Assembly: GCA_032718475.1 (NCBI GenBank)
Contig: JAUCBJ010000270.1
Span: forward strand, 32,325 to 96,324
Reading direction: 5' to 3'
Length of the DNA: 64,000 nt
Source of the DNA: Nemertoderma westbladi
Lineage: Eukaryota; Xenacoelomorpha; Nemertodermatida; Nemertodermatidae
The position numbers and the translations under genes were made by a program. Position 1 is the first letter of the stretch, and each line of letters opens with the position of its first letter. Positions 45,268-57,500 of this stretch are shown here, piece after piece. The notes beneath the pieces were generated by a model, which worked only from the letters and a program-made list of their open reading frames with translations, ran no database searches and was not told where the DNA came from.

Positions 45268-46111
45268 TATATGCCTACCAAGTTTCAGTCTAAACGGATT
45301 GTAAATAACAAAGTTGGAGAAGATGTTAACTTTCATACTTTTCGCCCTCTAGCGGTAGACTGGGGAACTGTAGATGACTCTGCGAGTCCGTAAATATATG
45401 GCATATGCTGTAGTAGATGCCTACCAAGTTTCAGTCTAAACGGATTGTAAATAACAAAGTTGGAGAAGATGTTAACTTTCATACATTTCGCCCTCTAGCG
45501 GTAGACTGGGTAACTGTAGACAACTCTGCTGCGACTCCGTAAAGATACAGTCTATTATGTAGTAGTCACCTACCACGTTTCAGTCTAAACGGATTGTAAA
45601 TAACAATGTTGGAGAAGATTTTCACTTTCAAACATTGCACCCTCTAGCAGTAGAATGGGGAATTGTAGACGACTCTGCGACTCAGTAAAGATACAGCTTA
45701 TGTTGTAGTAGATGCTTACCAAGTTTCAGATAAAACGTATTGTAAATAACGAAGTTGGAGAAGATGTTAACTTTCAGACATTTCACCCTCTAGCGGTAGA
45801 TTAGGGAAATCCAGACGACTCTGCGACTCAGTAAATATACAGCGTATGTTGTAGTAGATGCCTACCAAGTTTCAGACAAAACAGAGTGTAAATAACAAAG
45901 TTGGAAAAGATGTTAACTTTCAGACATTTCGCACTCTAGTGGTAGACTGTGGAATTTAGATGACTGTGACTCCGTAAAGATACAGCCTATGCTGCAGTAG
46001 ATAGCTACCAAGTTTCAGCTCAAAAGCATTATAAACAACCAGATGAGAACAGGTTTTCCTATCGGACAATTCGCCCTCTAGCGGCAGGTGTAGTAAGCGA
46101 GATTTCATCGA

Positions 46112-46304
46112 GATTAGATGTATAATATTAGATAGAAATTAATACAGTTAGTAGGCGAAATAATTTCTTTCAATATTCATAACAGTAAACAAAAATATTA
46201 TAAACCTCTCCTTCCATGCAGCCATAATTGAGAAAGCAGAATTAGTCTTGGACAGTTCGCAACAGACAACCCACCCCAATCAACACTCCAGCCTGGCTTG
46301 CTAC
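46112..46304 (+). repeat. Direct repeat paired with 43605-43803
   Basis: Near-identical partner, ending in the same CCAGCCTGGCTTGCTAC. Confidence 0.75.
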
Positions 46305-46990
46305 ATGACCTACTATAATACGACCTGGCAAGCTGCAGCAACCCTCCAAATTTAGTGGGCCGACTTTTTATTTATTTATAAACTGGTTGTTATTTTTCCA
46401 GTTACACTCTCCATGCGTTTTTTTTATCAATGGTGACATCAATCAACGATTTTTTCATGGAGAAATCAAGCAGCGTAGATCAGACTGCGTAAACAAACCA
46501 TAAAATACTAATAAGATAATGGGGTTACTGTGTTTGAAGTCAACATATTGAAATGGCATACTCCTCAAAAAATGAAATAAGTTTGAATAAAGTGGAATAT
46601 ACATTTTTGTTGGACTATAATATTGAATTTAAATTCAATTACTTCAATTTCTGTAAGTTATTTATCCTGTAAAGTTATTACCTAGCGGCCCCCTAACGGT
46701 AGACTGGAGAAATGCAGACTGGTTCTAGCTCCTCCCCAAACATGCAGTCTTGGTGTAGTAGACCTCTGCCAAGTATCAGCCAAAAAGCATTATAAACAAC
46801 GAAATGGGATAAGGTTTTCACTTTCAGATATTTCTCCACCTAGCGGCAGACTGGGGAATTGCAGATTGGTCTGCATCCTCCGAAAACACACAACCTATGG
46901 TATAGTAGACCTCTGCCACGGATCAACTAAAAGGCATTAATAATAACGAAATGAGAGAAGGTTTTCAGTTCAAACACACAGTCTATGGTC

Positions 46991-48831
46991 AGGAACAATA
47001 GTGCAGAACACCAGGTTACCGTCTGAGGTCAAACAGGAGGGGTGGGACTGATTGGACGCAAATGGTTAGCTGTTACTTTGACCTCAAAACTACACCGTCG
47101 GTCATAGCGAGCCTGGGACGAACTGTATAGCCAGGGATAGAGTGCACAAGCACCACCGTAACTGACAGAGTCCCTATGGGAACGATGCTACTTTGCCCTC
47201 TAAACTGAATGGTCGATCCTGGGACGAACCAAGCAGCCAGCAGACAGAGTGCGTTAGCGCTCTGGGTTGTTTTGCCAAAGCTCAGCGGGAGCCTTACCTA
47301 CGAGCCCAAACATCACGCACCCCGACACCAGGAGTGCGTGGTAATGGATCAAAGTAGGTCCAATACCGAAGCGCAGAGTCTAGATTAGCTACATCTACAA
47401 ATATACATAATAATTAGCTCCATCTACGGCCATCTACTAAGGCTGGTTTGTGACTGACTTTTCCATCCAAATGTGGCCCTTTTTAAACCAGGTGCGGGGT
47501 TAATGTGAAGTTGACCCCTAATTATCACCTAATCATAATCCGTCTTTTCTATGCCGTTTATGCGTTGAACATATGCAAAATATGATTAATATAGGTTTGT
47601 TAAACTGACCAAAAACCGGTTACTGCCAATAGTAATTCATAGAGTTTTATTAGTTACAAAATATTCCCTTGGTAATAACTGAGTGGGTTTGAGGTAGAAG
47701 GGAATGTCGGCATAGTGAGGGTCCAATGAGAGAAGGAAGGGAGTGTTTGTATAGGGCACTCCCTTATTGGATGGCAGTAGCTTGTAGGGGGAAGCTAGCA
47801 ATATAGTGGTTGGTAGGTGAGTGAAGGGCGGAAAGGTGACTGGATGGGAATAAGCCGTGATATTGGTTGTGTATGGAGATGGGATATTGCGGTGAGAAAC
47901 GGGGGAAAGGGAATAATTATGTGGTGATTATTGCATTTCTTCTGATTCTGAATTCTGATTTCTAAAATCAGAATCAAGAAGGAGTGTATTTTTATATGTT
48001 TGCCTACGGAGGCGCGAAAAATCGATTGCAGTCCTATAGGCCCCAACGCTGCAAAGTAGTACTTTGCAGCGTTACAAGTAATTCACCAGAACGTTGTTAA
48101 GTTGACATAATGTAACAATAATAATATATCACTAAATCGCCTGTCTGTCTGCCCGTCTGTCTGTCCGTCTGTAATGAAAAAATCATTTGTAAATAACTTT
48201 TGAAGATTTTAACCATTGTCAACCAAATTTTGTATGGGCATACTAGAAAAAAAATTCCAATGTTTTTTAAAGTTCGGGCAAAAAACCTCTCGAACTTCTG
48301 ACTCCAGATAAAATCGAACTTGTTTCGAACTTGTTCAAGTTCGCGTGCTTCGCGACGTCCCACGAACGTGTCCTCTAAAGTTGTAAAGTGTTAAATAACA
48401 ACTCGCTGTTGATACTAACGGCGTTAAGTAATGTTACAATTTTGGAATAAAAATTATTACAATTAAAAAAAAATACAATTAAAAAACATAAATTTTATTT
48501 AATCTTTCAATTATATTTCATTAAATTTAAATTATAGAAACTGCAGTAGTTGTTGACGATTTACAGTTCTTGACATTATGAATTGTAATTGGGAACCAAG
48601 AATGGGTATCGAAAAGAATATTTAATCTAAAAAGATGAACAACTTATTGTTCATCTGAATAATAATAAGTTCAACTGAACAACTTATTTTTCATCTGAAT
48701 AATAATAAGGTCAAGTTTATCAGTTTTCTCTTCACGAGGGAATCCTTTAACCGCAAACACATAATGTTTCATTCCTACTCGAAAGCCATCGACCATTGGG
48801 TAACGTTTTGGATTTAATATTTTGCAGACGC
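46991..48831. other. Noncoding stretch
   Basis: No convincing gene. It holds the 27-bp palindrome at 48046-48072 and a TCTG/TCCG microsatellite near 48138-48172. Confidence 0.5.
48046..48072. repeat. Perfect palindrome, 13-bp arms
   Basis: ACGCTGCAAAGTA, one central G, then its exact reverse complement. It could extrude as a cruciform or mark a fold-back insertion. No terminator-like T run follows. Confidence 0.85.
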
Positions 48832-49017
48832 ATGGAATGCCTCAATAGTACGTTGGAGATTCTGTATCACTTTTCGTGCGGATTTTTCATATCTGTCATC
48901 ATCATATTCGCCCGCAGGTACAAACTGGATAACGGAATCTACATGTTCTTCATTGGCGCTCTGGTGCCCGTCAACTTTTTCTGGATTATGGTTCATTTCC
49001 AATTCATTTCGAAGTAA
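48832..49017 (+). CDS. Possible membrane-protein exon
   Basis: The ATG at 48832 opens 61 codons with two hydrophobic helices (around FSCGFFISVIIIF and GIYMFFIGALVPVNFFWIMV) and a Lys-ended tail. TTTAATATTTTGCAG ends at 48827, a good 3' splice site, so this may be a final exon. CGCAGGTACAA inside the ORF could also be a donor. The opposite-strand ORF at 48814-49026 is hydrophilic and could instead be the real one. No family recognised. Confidence 0.25.
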   Translation: MECLNSTLEILYHFSCGFFISVIIIFARRYKLDNGIYMFFIGALVPVNFFWIMVHFQFISK

Positions 49018-49026
49018 CCACGACAC

Positions 49027-49542
49027 TAATCGGATTCACAATACTGTACGATCGAGACGATATTATTGTAACACAAGTAAAAAAGTAGTCGAAACTGCCT
49101 TATAATAGTATGTAGGTAAAAATTTATGACAATCCACAGCTCATCCGGTCATATAACCTGTAGGAATATCTAGAGTACAGTATTATATATTTGTGCATCC
49201 GTGTCTGAAATGTTGCCTAAGGGCATAAATATAAGATAAAATATTATCACACTAATTTATGGAAACCCCAATTATTATTTGACTGAGAAATTCCTGGAAA
49301 CCTAGTATTTAATTTTTAAAAGAGTCTTACCAACTTATGAGATACATTCAAAGGAACAACAAATTTATAATAAATTATTTACTTATTACAGAATCTAGCA
49401 CTTTATAAGAATATTTTGGAACCAAAAAAGGAACAATTTTATGAAAAATATTAATTATAAAATGGAAATAATGATGGAAATCTGCAGGTACTTTAACAGG
49501 ATGTGTATAATACTACGGCTTTATACAGAGAATGAGAATGAC
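49027..49542. other. AT-rich flank upstream of BEL copy E, no gene seen
   Basis: It has no similarity by eye to the flank of copy A at 5813 on, so copies A and E are independent insertions rather than a single duplicated segment. Confidence 0.5.
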
Positions 49543-50989
49543 TGTTGTAAAGGCTTTTGCGTAATTAGCCGGTTATTTTCCCCGTAAAGTACTTTGTAGT
49601 TGGTTTAACAGGCATAAAAGGCCTTGTCCTTACTGTACTGTTGTTTTAGAGGACATAAAAGCCATTTCTTCTGTATGTGTACTTTAGCGGACATGATTAG
49701 CAATTTTATGACGCAATGCGCCAAATCCTCTGTAAACAGTGTAGCTACCATGACGACGGCTAACAGCTGATGCTGTATACGTGGACCTTTTCTTTGTTCT
49801 CTGTTCCTTCTTTGTTCGGTCGACCAATCAGAGCGTTTTTTGCCTCTGTGTTAGAGATTGTATATAGAAACTCGTGGAGTTGAGTCAGTATGTGATTTTG
49901 TCCACAGCCTACAACATCGGCTTTGGAACCTCCGTGTTTCAGTCTTTAGTCCAACATTAGTAGGCTTAATTATAGAACGTATATCCGTTATCTCACTCAC
50001 TTAACTAATCATACATAACATATCATATCTCAATAATCATAACTTACTCATTCATAACTTAACATTGTACTGCTATTTACTGTCGGTTATTCATTATTTG
50101 TTGATGGAATATTATATTTGGAATACTGATAAATAATCAGACACCCCAATCTTCTTGATATACTAAAGGTTAGAGAGACCGGTTACATATAACGATTGCG
50201 ACTTACATTAAGTGGTTTGAAGTGAATCTAATGCTATTTTATAGGTCGTATTGTCTGTTGTTCTCCTTATATGTGACTAAAATTAGTGAAGGTCGGCAGA
50301 TTGGTGTGCAGCATTGTGCAGTATTGTGTATGATCGTGATTGATAACGAAGCATCTCCTAAAGAATGCGCCATATACATGAATCTATAGCCATCCCGTTG
50401 TGTCTAGTTTAAGTCATAACTCTGTTTATATATTTAGAGCGCCACGTCCTAAAGGAACTGCTAATATTTCCCGAAAGTGAATAATATTTGTCAGAGATTA
50501 TATATATTACGATCAGTCGAATAATACGGTAGGCCTACACCGCAATACAATTAGGCTTCCGAATCCAGTCTCCCGGGTATATCCAACGGGTGAATGATCG
50601 CGCATAGACTGGCTTCGGCTAATGTAGTGTATCAAATACTTGTCATAGGCTAAAGACGATCTATTATCTAGAAGACATCCCAATTTGGCAGGTTAAACTG
50701 CTAAAGGTCTGAAAGCACGAACAATAACGGATATAGCTTCTGTATTGCAGTAGGCAATAAAGCTGAAGTACCGGCCAACCGGTACCCAGTAGGCCTGACT
50801 ACCTAACCACCCGGACCGGTACCTACAGCAGTACAGGTACAGTAGTATTATTCGATTTTGATTATTATATACCAGTAGGTCTTAATAATTAATCGGGGAC
50901 GCCTGGTTTTATTGGGATTTTACTTAGGCCTATTTCTGTCAGTTTTATTTATTTGTAGGCTAATATTGAGCAGAAGGCGTGTAAGCCTG

Positions 50990-51575
50990 CTCAGATTGTA
51001 CAGATAATTTGTAGGCTGGACTGTTGTCTGACTGTTGTTAAGTCTGAAGGGACTGTAGTGTGTGTAGAGCATATGTCCGAAAAAGTACTAGTTAGGAAAG
51101 TAGGGGCTGCCAGTGCTGTGAGGTGAACCCCCTCGAAAGAATAAGTCGTACTACTCGGTTAGAACGCATACTAACTAACCATTTCGGAGTCTGCATATAC
51201 TGTAGTTTATTTAGGCTTGATAGTAGTCTGCCAGCGTTTGGTCTGTACTTTGTTTGTATAGTTTGTACGGGTAGCGTAATATTTCTTACTTAGATAATTT
51301 GTAGGCTGGATAGTTGTCTGGCTGTTGTTAGGTCTTAAGAGATTTCGGTGTTTGTAGAGTGTATGTCCGATAAAGTGCCAGTTGGGAACGTAGGGGCTTC
51401 CAGAGCTGTGAGATAAACCCCCTCGAAAGAATAAGTCGTACTACTGGGTTAGAACGCATACTAACTAACCATTTCGGAGTCTGCATATACCGTAGTTTGT
51501 TTAGGCTTGATAGTAGTCTGTCAGTATTTGGTCTGCATTTTGTTTGAGTAGTCTGTACGCGTAGCGTAATATTTA
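50990..51575 (+). repeat. Two tandem ~290-bp units (copy E)
   Basis: Counterpart of 3655-4235. The shared landmarks GAATAAGTCGTACTACT and CATTTCGGAGTCTGC appear once per unit. Confidence 0.75.
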
Positions 51576-51962
51576 TTATTCAGAGTTTATGCGATTATTC
51601 GCAACATTCATATCCCCAAGTTTATTCCTACAGTAATTGTGCTTATTATATATACCGTTATAGTTAAACTAACCCCGGTACTACATCAGGGCTGCTTGGC
51701 GTAGGTAAAGACTGGAGATTTTGTGCTTTGGTCACTCCGGCAGATACCGTGGTTCTTTTAGCTGTTCAAGTATTTTAACTACTAATTATTTGTTGTATAA
51801 GTACTTGTAACTAATTTAGGGTTTAGTGTACAGTACTTTCCGAAGGTGATTAGTGTGTAGGCAGTATATTTGTGTTGTAAAGTGGTTAATAGGCACGTTG
51901 GTTCTGGTAGACCGCGGTAATTAACTTCTAGGTAGGAACACTCCGTGATACAAAACGTAGTA

Positions 51963-51984
51963 CTTATAGCGATACGGCTATAAG
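51963..51984 (+). other. Leader hairpin of copy E
   Basis: CTTATAGC, loop GATACG, then GCTATAAG. It matches the copy A hairpin with one compensated base pair. Confidence 0.6.
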
Positions 51985-52524
51985 TCGTCAGACGGTGGTA
52001 TTTTCCTATCTGGACAACGCAGTATATTTACTACTACTTATTATTTTCAAATACCGTAGTACCCTATCCTTTGTAATAACCAGATATTCTAACCCTTTGT
52101 TAGGCTGGTTAGTAGACTTCTTGTAAAATTACCCTAAAAATTCGTACTTATAAATTTTTGTGTTTATTTAAAGATTGTAATCTCACCCCGAATTGTATGC
52201 AATTTGTAGTATTAAGTAACTTAGGTAAATTAGAATTATTTGTTTTAGTGTCCAACAAGTAGCACTTCACTGAGAGCGCACAGCTTCTGTGTAGTGACTC
52301 CCCAGAAATAATAACATTTATTTCAAATATTGACAAAAACCCATTTTAACGGGTATATATATATTATAAATCAACTCAAACCGATTTATAAAATAGTAGG
52401 CCTGTCATACAACAATTAGGTCTAAATTTCAGTTGGACTACTGCTTAAATAACGGTAATAAAGTAAGTTAAAGTAACCAAGTAACCCTAAAATTCAGAAA
52501 TTCAGTTATTCTAAAATAATTGAC

Positions 52525-52771
52525 ATACCGGTATTTACAATAGGCTTATTATATTTATTTCTATAAATTTTAGGCTGAAATTATACCGGTATTCTGTAAT
52601 TAATTCTAGTTCATAATTATACTTATATATACTATAAGTGTAAGCTGCATACCGGTATTCACGATAGGCCTATTATATATTTATATATATTTGTGCTGAA
52701 ATTACCTACCGGTATTCTGTGACAAACCTAGTCTGTAATAATACTTATATATACTATAAGCATACCGGTAT
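52525..52771. repeat. ATACCGGTAT palindrome array (copy E)
   Basis: Copies lie at 52525, 52583, 52649, 52706 (one mismatch) and 52762, with spacing of 56-66 bp. The last lies 137 bp upstream of the Gag ATG. Confidence 0.8.
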
Positions 52772-52907
52772 TCTAATATATTATATATATATCACGCTAC
52801 ACTGAGTAGCAGTATCGGTAATTAATTACTAGGCTAACAGTGATACTGAATTACTAGACTTGCTTAAACTGTAATAGAGCAGTAGGCATTCAACTGTACA
52901 AACAAAC

Positions 52908-54509
52908 ATGTCTGACACTAAGCAAAACCTGTTGGACAGTCTCCTAGATACAACCATCTGTGACCCAGACAGGAGTGTGGAACGTGAGAGACCGAAGTTC
53001 AATTCACCTCCTACTGTAAGAAAGATCATCCCTCCAGTAGTAATATCAGACCCTAGGCTGGTCCAACACCGTAGGTCTATCATAGGCACTCGAGCTCAGG
53101 TCAAGCAGGACCAAGAAGCAGCGGAACCGCAACAACCCGCAAGCCAAGAACTTATTTCTCAACGGCCCGACAGCTCCAGTAGTGCGGATACTGTAGAGCT
53201 GACACCCGAGCACGGAGCAAAGATGACAGATGCGGTTTATTCGGACCCCCTTCTCATCCTTCCTGCAGCCGTACTCACTAGGTTATTGATTGCGGTGGAA
53301 GAACACCAGATCGATTGGGCGAGAAATAAGCGATCGACTAAAGATAGTTATGCGGGATACACAAGGGAAGAACTGAAGTCTATTGTCGAGTCGCAATGGA
53401 ACTTCCCCGGAGCCGGACTCCCGTTTGATTTATCAGAAGCTGCCTGGGAAGACATACACAGGATGGGAGTAACCAAGGAAACCATCGATCCAGCTGTGTG
53501 GAAGAGGTCCACAGCCGGATACGCACAGGGATTCTTCAGCTCTAGGGAGCGATTAAAAGAACAACTGTTTCAACAACCCCAAGGACCTCAAGAGCAGGGA
53601 CAGCTGCTTTATCAAGTTAGAGAAAGAATTCTACGAATTGAGTCTCCAGGTTCAAGGAACGGCTCAGTGGAAAGCTCAGCTGGAGGAGCGCTCAACCCAT
53701 GGAGAATCAACAGACGCTACTTTTTCCCAAGTGGAAAGTGAAGCGACGGCAGAGAAACCGCATAAGAGGGATGCCATTGACATCTATCTGTCAGACTATC
53801 AGCGCTTTTTAGGAGATGAAGAGTTGAGGAGAAGGTTAGATGGACTTAGCCCTAATAGTGAAGGAACCCAGCGTGTGTTGGATGCCATCGATGTGGATAT
53901 GAGAGCTGCGAACCAAGCTAGATTTGATGAACGCCTTTGCATCACTAGAGTCCAAGAAGAACAAGTGAAGAAAAAACGTATAGAAGACAGAAAGGCAGCG
54001 GCAGTGGCAGCAGCAGTGGCAGCTGCAGAAGCAGAAAGAAAAGCGGCAGTAGCAGCGGCAGAGGCAGAGGCAGAAAGAAAAGCGGCAGCGGCAGAAGCGG
54101 AAAGAAAGGCGGCAGTGGCAGCGGCCGAAGCGGAAAGAAAAGCGGCAGAGGCAGTGGCAGAAGCAGAACGGAGAGCGGCTGAAGAAACCACCCAATTAGA
54201 ATTGGAAAACATTCAGGAGAATCAAGACTGCATAAATAAACAGTTAACAGCTAGTAATATGCAGATGATGAATCGATCTACTCCCAAAAGACAGGGATAT
54301 ACATCATCTGAGGAAGGCGATACCACCGATACTGAAGGCAAAGGAAATAGATCTCATCTAAGCAGACGTAGAAGAACATCCCACCGTCAGAAATTGCCTG
54401 ATTTGCCTCCAGCTGTTAGAAGGCAACTAAATAACACAAACTTAGGTAGTACAGAACCCACAGACCAAATAATGAAATAATTAGGCCTGTTCCCGAAGCC
54501 ACCCTTTCG
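52908..54509 (+). pseudogene. Gag (ORF1) of copy E, broken by two small deletions
   Basis: The ATG at 52908 (MSDTKQ) opens a frame that runs to a stop at 53739-53741. Homologous sequence continues in the next frame (53638-54480), with the Ala/Glu/Arg coiled coil at about 53990-54190. Comparison with copy A shows an 89-bp deletion at about 53638 and a 37-bp deletion at about 54470; together they remove 126 bp and return to the original frame just before the long Pol ORF. Copy E therefore cannot make full Gag-Pol without frameshifting, although all later sequence is intact. Confidence 0.85.
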
Positions 54510-57500
54510 GTGGTAGAGACACCTGTACTCCCTGAACCTACCTCTAAATTCCCTCTGCACAGCACTAAGCTACCTGTGCCCAGCAGAACAGCCCATGAGA
54601 CAATCCATGTCCTGGACTCCGAGCGAAATATTAATTTTAATAATATATATAGAAATATTAATTTGTCGCCCATTGTCCCTCGTCCGCCCGCTACAACGTT
54701 GGCGGCTCCCGCTTCAGCGGTCGAGTGGGTGGATGAGAGACGACGGGGGATGGATCTCCTGCTCGGGCAGATGCAGGAGACAGTTCAGCAATTCAAGGGC
54801 ACAGTAAGGGAAAGTAGGTTAGAGTTGCAAGAAGTGCAGCAAAGTATCGCGTTAGAACGCGATAAATTAGTAAATACACAAAAGGGTATACCACCACCCC
54901 CGGTAACAATGTGTCAACCTGTTAGGTCTGAAGTATCTCATGCGCAAGGTGTGGAGCCTACACGCATATATACTGCTAGCGAAGTAGAAACTCCTATAGT
55001 GAACCCTATTAAGGGTAATTATAGACCTGTTGATAATGATATTCCCTATAGACCTGATCATAATCCGAGAAATTTATATACCGATAACTCGATATTAAAT
55101 AACACGATGGCCCAAGAAAGTTTTACGCGTCAAATGGCTAGAACCGAAGCCCGGCAAGCGGTAAAGGTGGGAGAGATCGTCAAGTTCAATGGAGATGAGA
55201 TGAAATGGTTACCTTTTAATGAATATTACAAAGATAACATACAGAACTCTGTACTATCTAATGGAGAGAAACTTAGATTCCTCATCGAGTGCTTGGAAGG
55301 ATCTCCCAAGTTAATGGCGTTAAAGTTTATTGGACATCCAGACTTATTAAGACAAGTTTGGGATACACTAAACATCAGGTATGGTAATAGGAATAACATA
55401 GCTAAATATTTGTATGCAAAATTAGTAGCGCCCCGAAAGTTCATTAGCAGCGGGATAATAGAGTTTTCCGATGAGATTCAGGAGATCTGTAGACAATTAG
55501 ATTGGTTAGGTAAGTCTCATGAATATCAGAGTTCTATGGTTATTGGAGCCGTGGCCTCTACTTTACCGAAGGGTGGAGTAGGTACACGCTGGGATAAGAA
55601 AGTGTTATATATGATGGAACAACAACGACGAGACCCTACCATGGCTGATCTCATGTCATTCTTAGATGGAGAAGTGAAATTACAGCTCCTAAAACAGTCC
55701 AGAGAGAAGACACCGGAAAACAAGGTAAGTGAGAAACCCGTTTCTAGGAGAAAGGTAACACCAGTGTGTTATACAGACGACGGCGAAAGCCAGACTTCTC
55801 AAGGAGAGGATAGCGGGAAAGACATTGAAAGATCTTATTATGTCAATAAAATGCCTAAAGAACAGGTAAGTAAATTCAAGTCTCGAACCAATGACAGGAG
55901 AGAACAGGTAAGAAAAACTCCTCCTACGTCTCCTAAGAGAATTCAGGTGAGAAAGCCCGAAGAAAGAACGAGTGTGCACAATGTTATTCAAAATAAGGTA
56001 AGTAACATCAAACCGAAATGTGCGCTATGTGACGGGACCCACCGTTTGAATATGTGTGATGAATTCCTGAAGAAATCATTAGCGGAGAGACGGAAAGTCA
56101 TGTGGGATAAGCGGTTGTGTTATAATTGCCTCAGACAAGGACACCAACGGCGAACCTGTTACTCCGACACAAGGAGTGCAAAGTGCGGTGCGAAACATCA
56201 TATCTTGTTGCACACTGAATTTGAGCGAAACAGCCAGAGTCAGGTAAGTGATTCCGAACTACATGTCCAATTCAGTGATGTGAACAACACTGACCAAAGT
56301 TCTGAGATGGAAGGATTCTATACAGATGAATTCTCCGACGAAGGTGAATCCTGTTACATGATAAATACCGCAGTGTATCGAGCACTTACATATGAAAAAG
56401 ACACAGACAGCGACCTCACCCTAACCACTTCTGATCGACAACCATCTTGGAAAGCGCCACCTTCCAATGTAGGAATCCGAGAATTTCCTGTAGTACAGGT
56501 AAGGGTTCACGGACCTAAAAGGAGTTATGTAGTGAACGCCCTCCTTGACTCCGGTAGTACAGGAACATTCATCGACAAAGAACTAGCTGAAGACATCTTT
56601 GCTGGACAACCCAAGTTCCGAACTAAGCTAAACATGTCAGGAATTATGCAGGTTTGGAAATGTACAGTAATCGTGGATTATTATGTAGGTGCGTTGTCCA
56701 CCCCCCAGGATGAACTAGGAGAACATAGTATAAGGTCAGTAAAAATGGTGGCAATAAAGAACTTCGCTACCACCCAAGTGGAACCTTATAACTGGGATGA
56801 GGACGATATTACCCAGCAGCTGGAAATACCTAGATTCAACACCGATTACCCTGGAGTGCAAATACTCATCGGTCAAAACGCACATGAAGCGCTCGAGACA
56901 TTGGAGAAACGGCCCGCTCAACCGCAACCACTACAAGCTTATGCGGGAAGAACTAGAGTGGGTTGGTACTTTACTGGCCCTTCCCGTAGAACTCTCATGG
57001 AAAGATTGCCGAAAGATCAGGTATATCAGGTAAGAGAATGGGAAGTCGAGGGCAGTGAGTTAGACGATCCAACTGAGGGAACACCATACTCCTCAGATAA
57101 TGACGATGTCCACCAACTTTTTGACGAGGAGAATGCCATTGATCTCCTTAAGGAAAACGAGACTTGGCAAATCCAAGTGAACTTATGTCAGCTCCTTCTT
57201 CCATCAGAGCGAGACAACTATAACGACGAACTTAATGACGTCATTGAACGTTATAATGCCAAGACTCGGGATGAACACGCCGTACGATTCTTTACTCAAG
57301 AGGCTGTAGAGCCCAATTCCTACGATAAGGCCCTATCGGTAGAGGAAGAAAGAGCCAAGCAGATCCAAGAGACAACTACACGTTTTCTTAAAGATCAAGG
57401 TAGATATGAGATCGGTCTACCTTTCCGAAAGCGAGAACCAAAGTTCGTAAACAACAGACCCTTGGCGGAGAAAAGAATTGCTCAACTACATCGACGCCTT

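Larger units (their letters stand above)
44430..46990 (+). repeat. CCCTCTAGCGG minisatellite, blocks 2-3 (period ~146 bp), with solo LTR
   Basis: Landmark positions are 44494, then, after the solo LTR, 45344, 45490, 45639, 45785, 45931 and 46073, giving a period of 142-149 bp. Two more degenerate units lie at about 46690 and 46836. Each unit includes TACCAAGTTTCAG and TAAATAACAAAGTTGGA. Confidence 0.85.
49543..52907 (+). other. 5' LTR plus leader of copy E
   Basis: The interval aligns with copy A 2339-5812 reversed. It contains two tandem units of about 290 bp (50990-51575; CATTTCGGAGTC at about 51179 and 51469), a covarying hairpin (51963-51984) and a five-copy ATACCGGTAT array (52525-52771). 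The LTR end and primer binding site cannot be placed without the 3' LTR. Confidence 0.7.

Noticed and set aside
42870-46990. CRISPR-like array
   Set aside because: Units are about 130-146 bp of continuous similar sequence with no unique spacers, and the DNA is eukaryotic; it is a minisatellite.
48097-48363. 88-codon minus-strand ORF
   Set aside because: Its C-terminal part is translated TCTG/TCCG microsatellite and the rest is AT-rich; no domain is visible.
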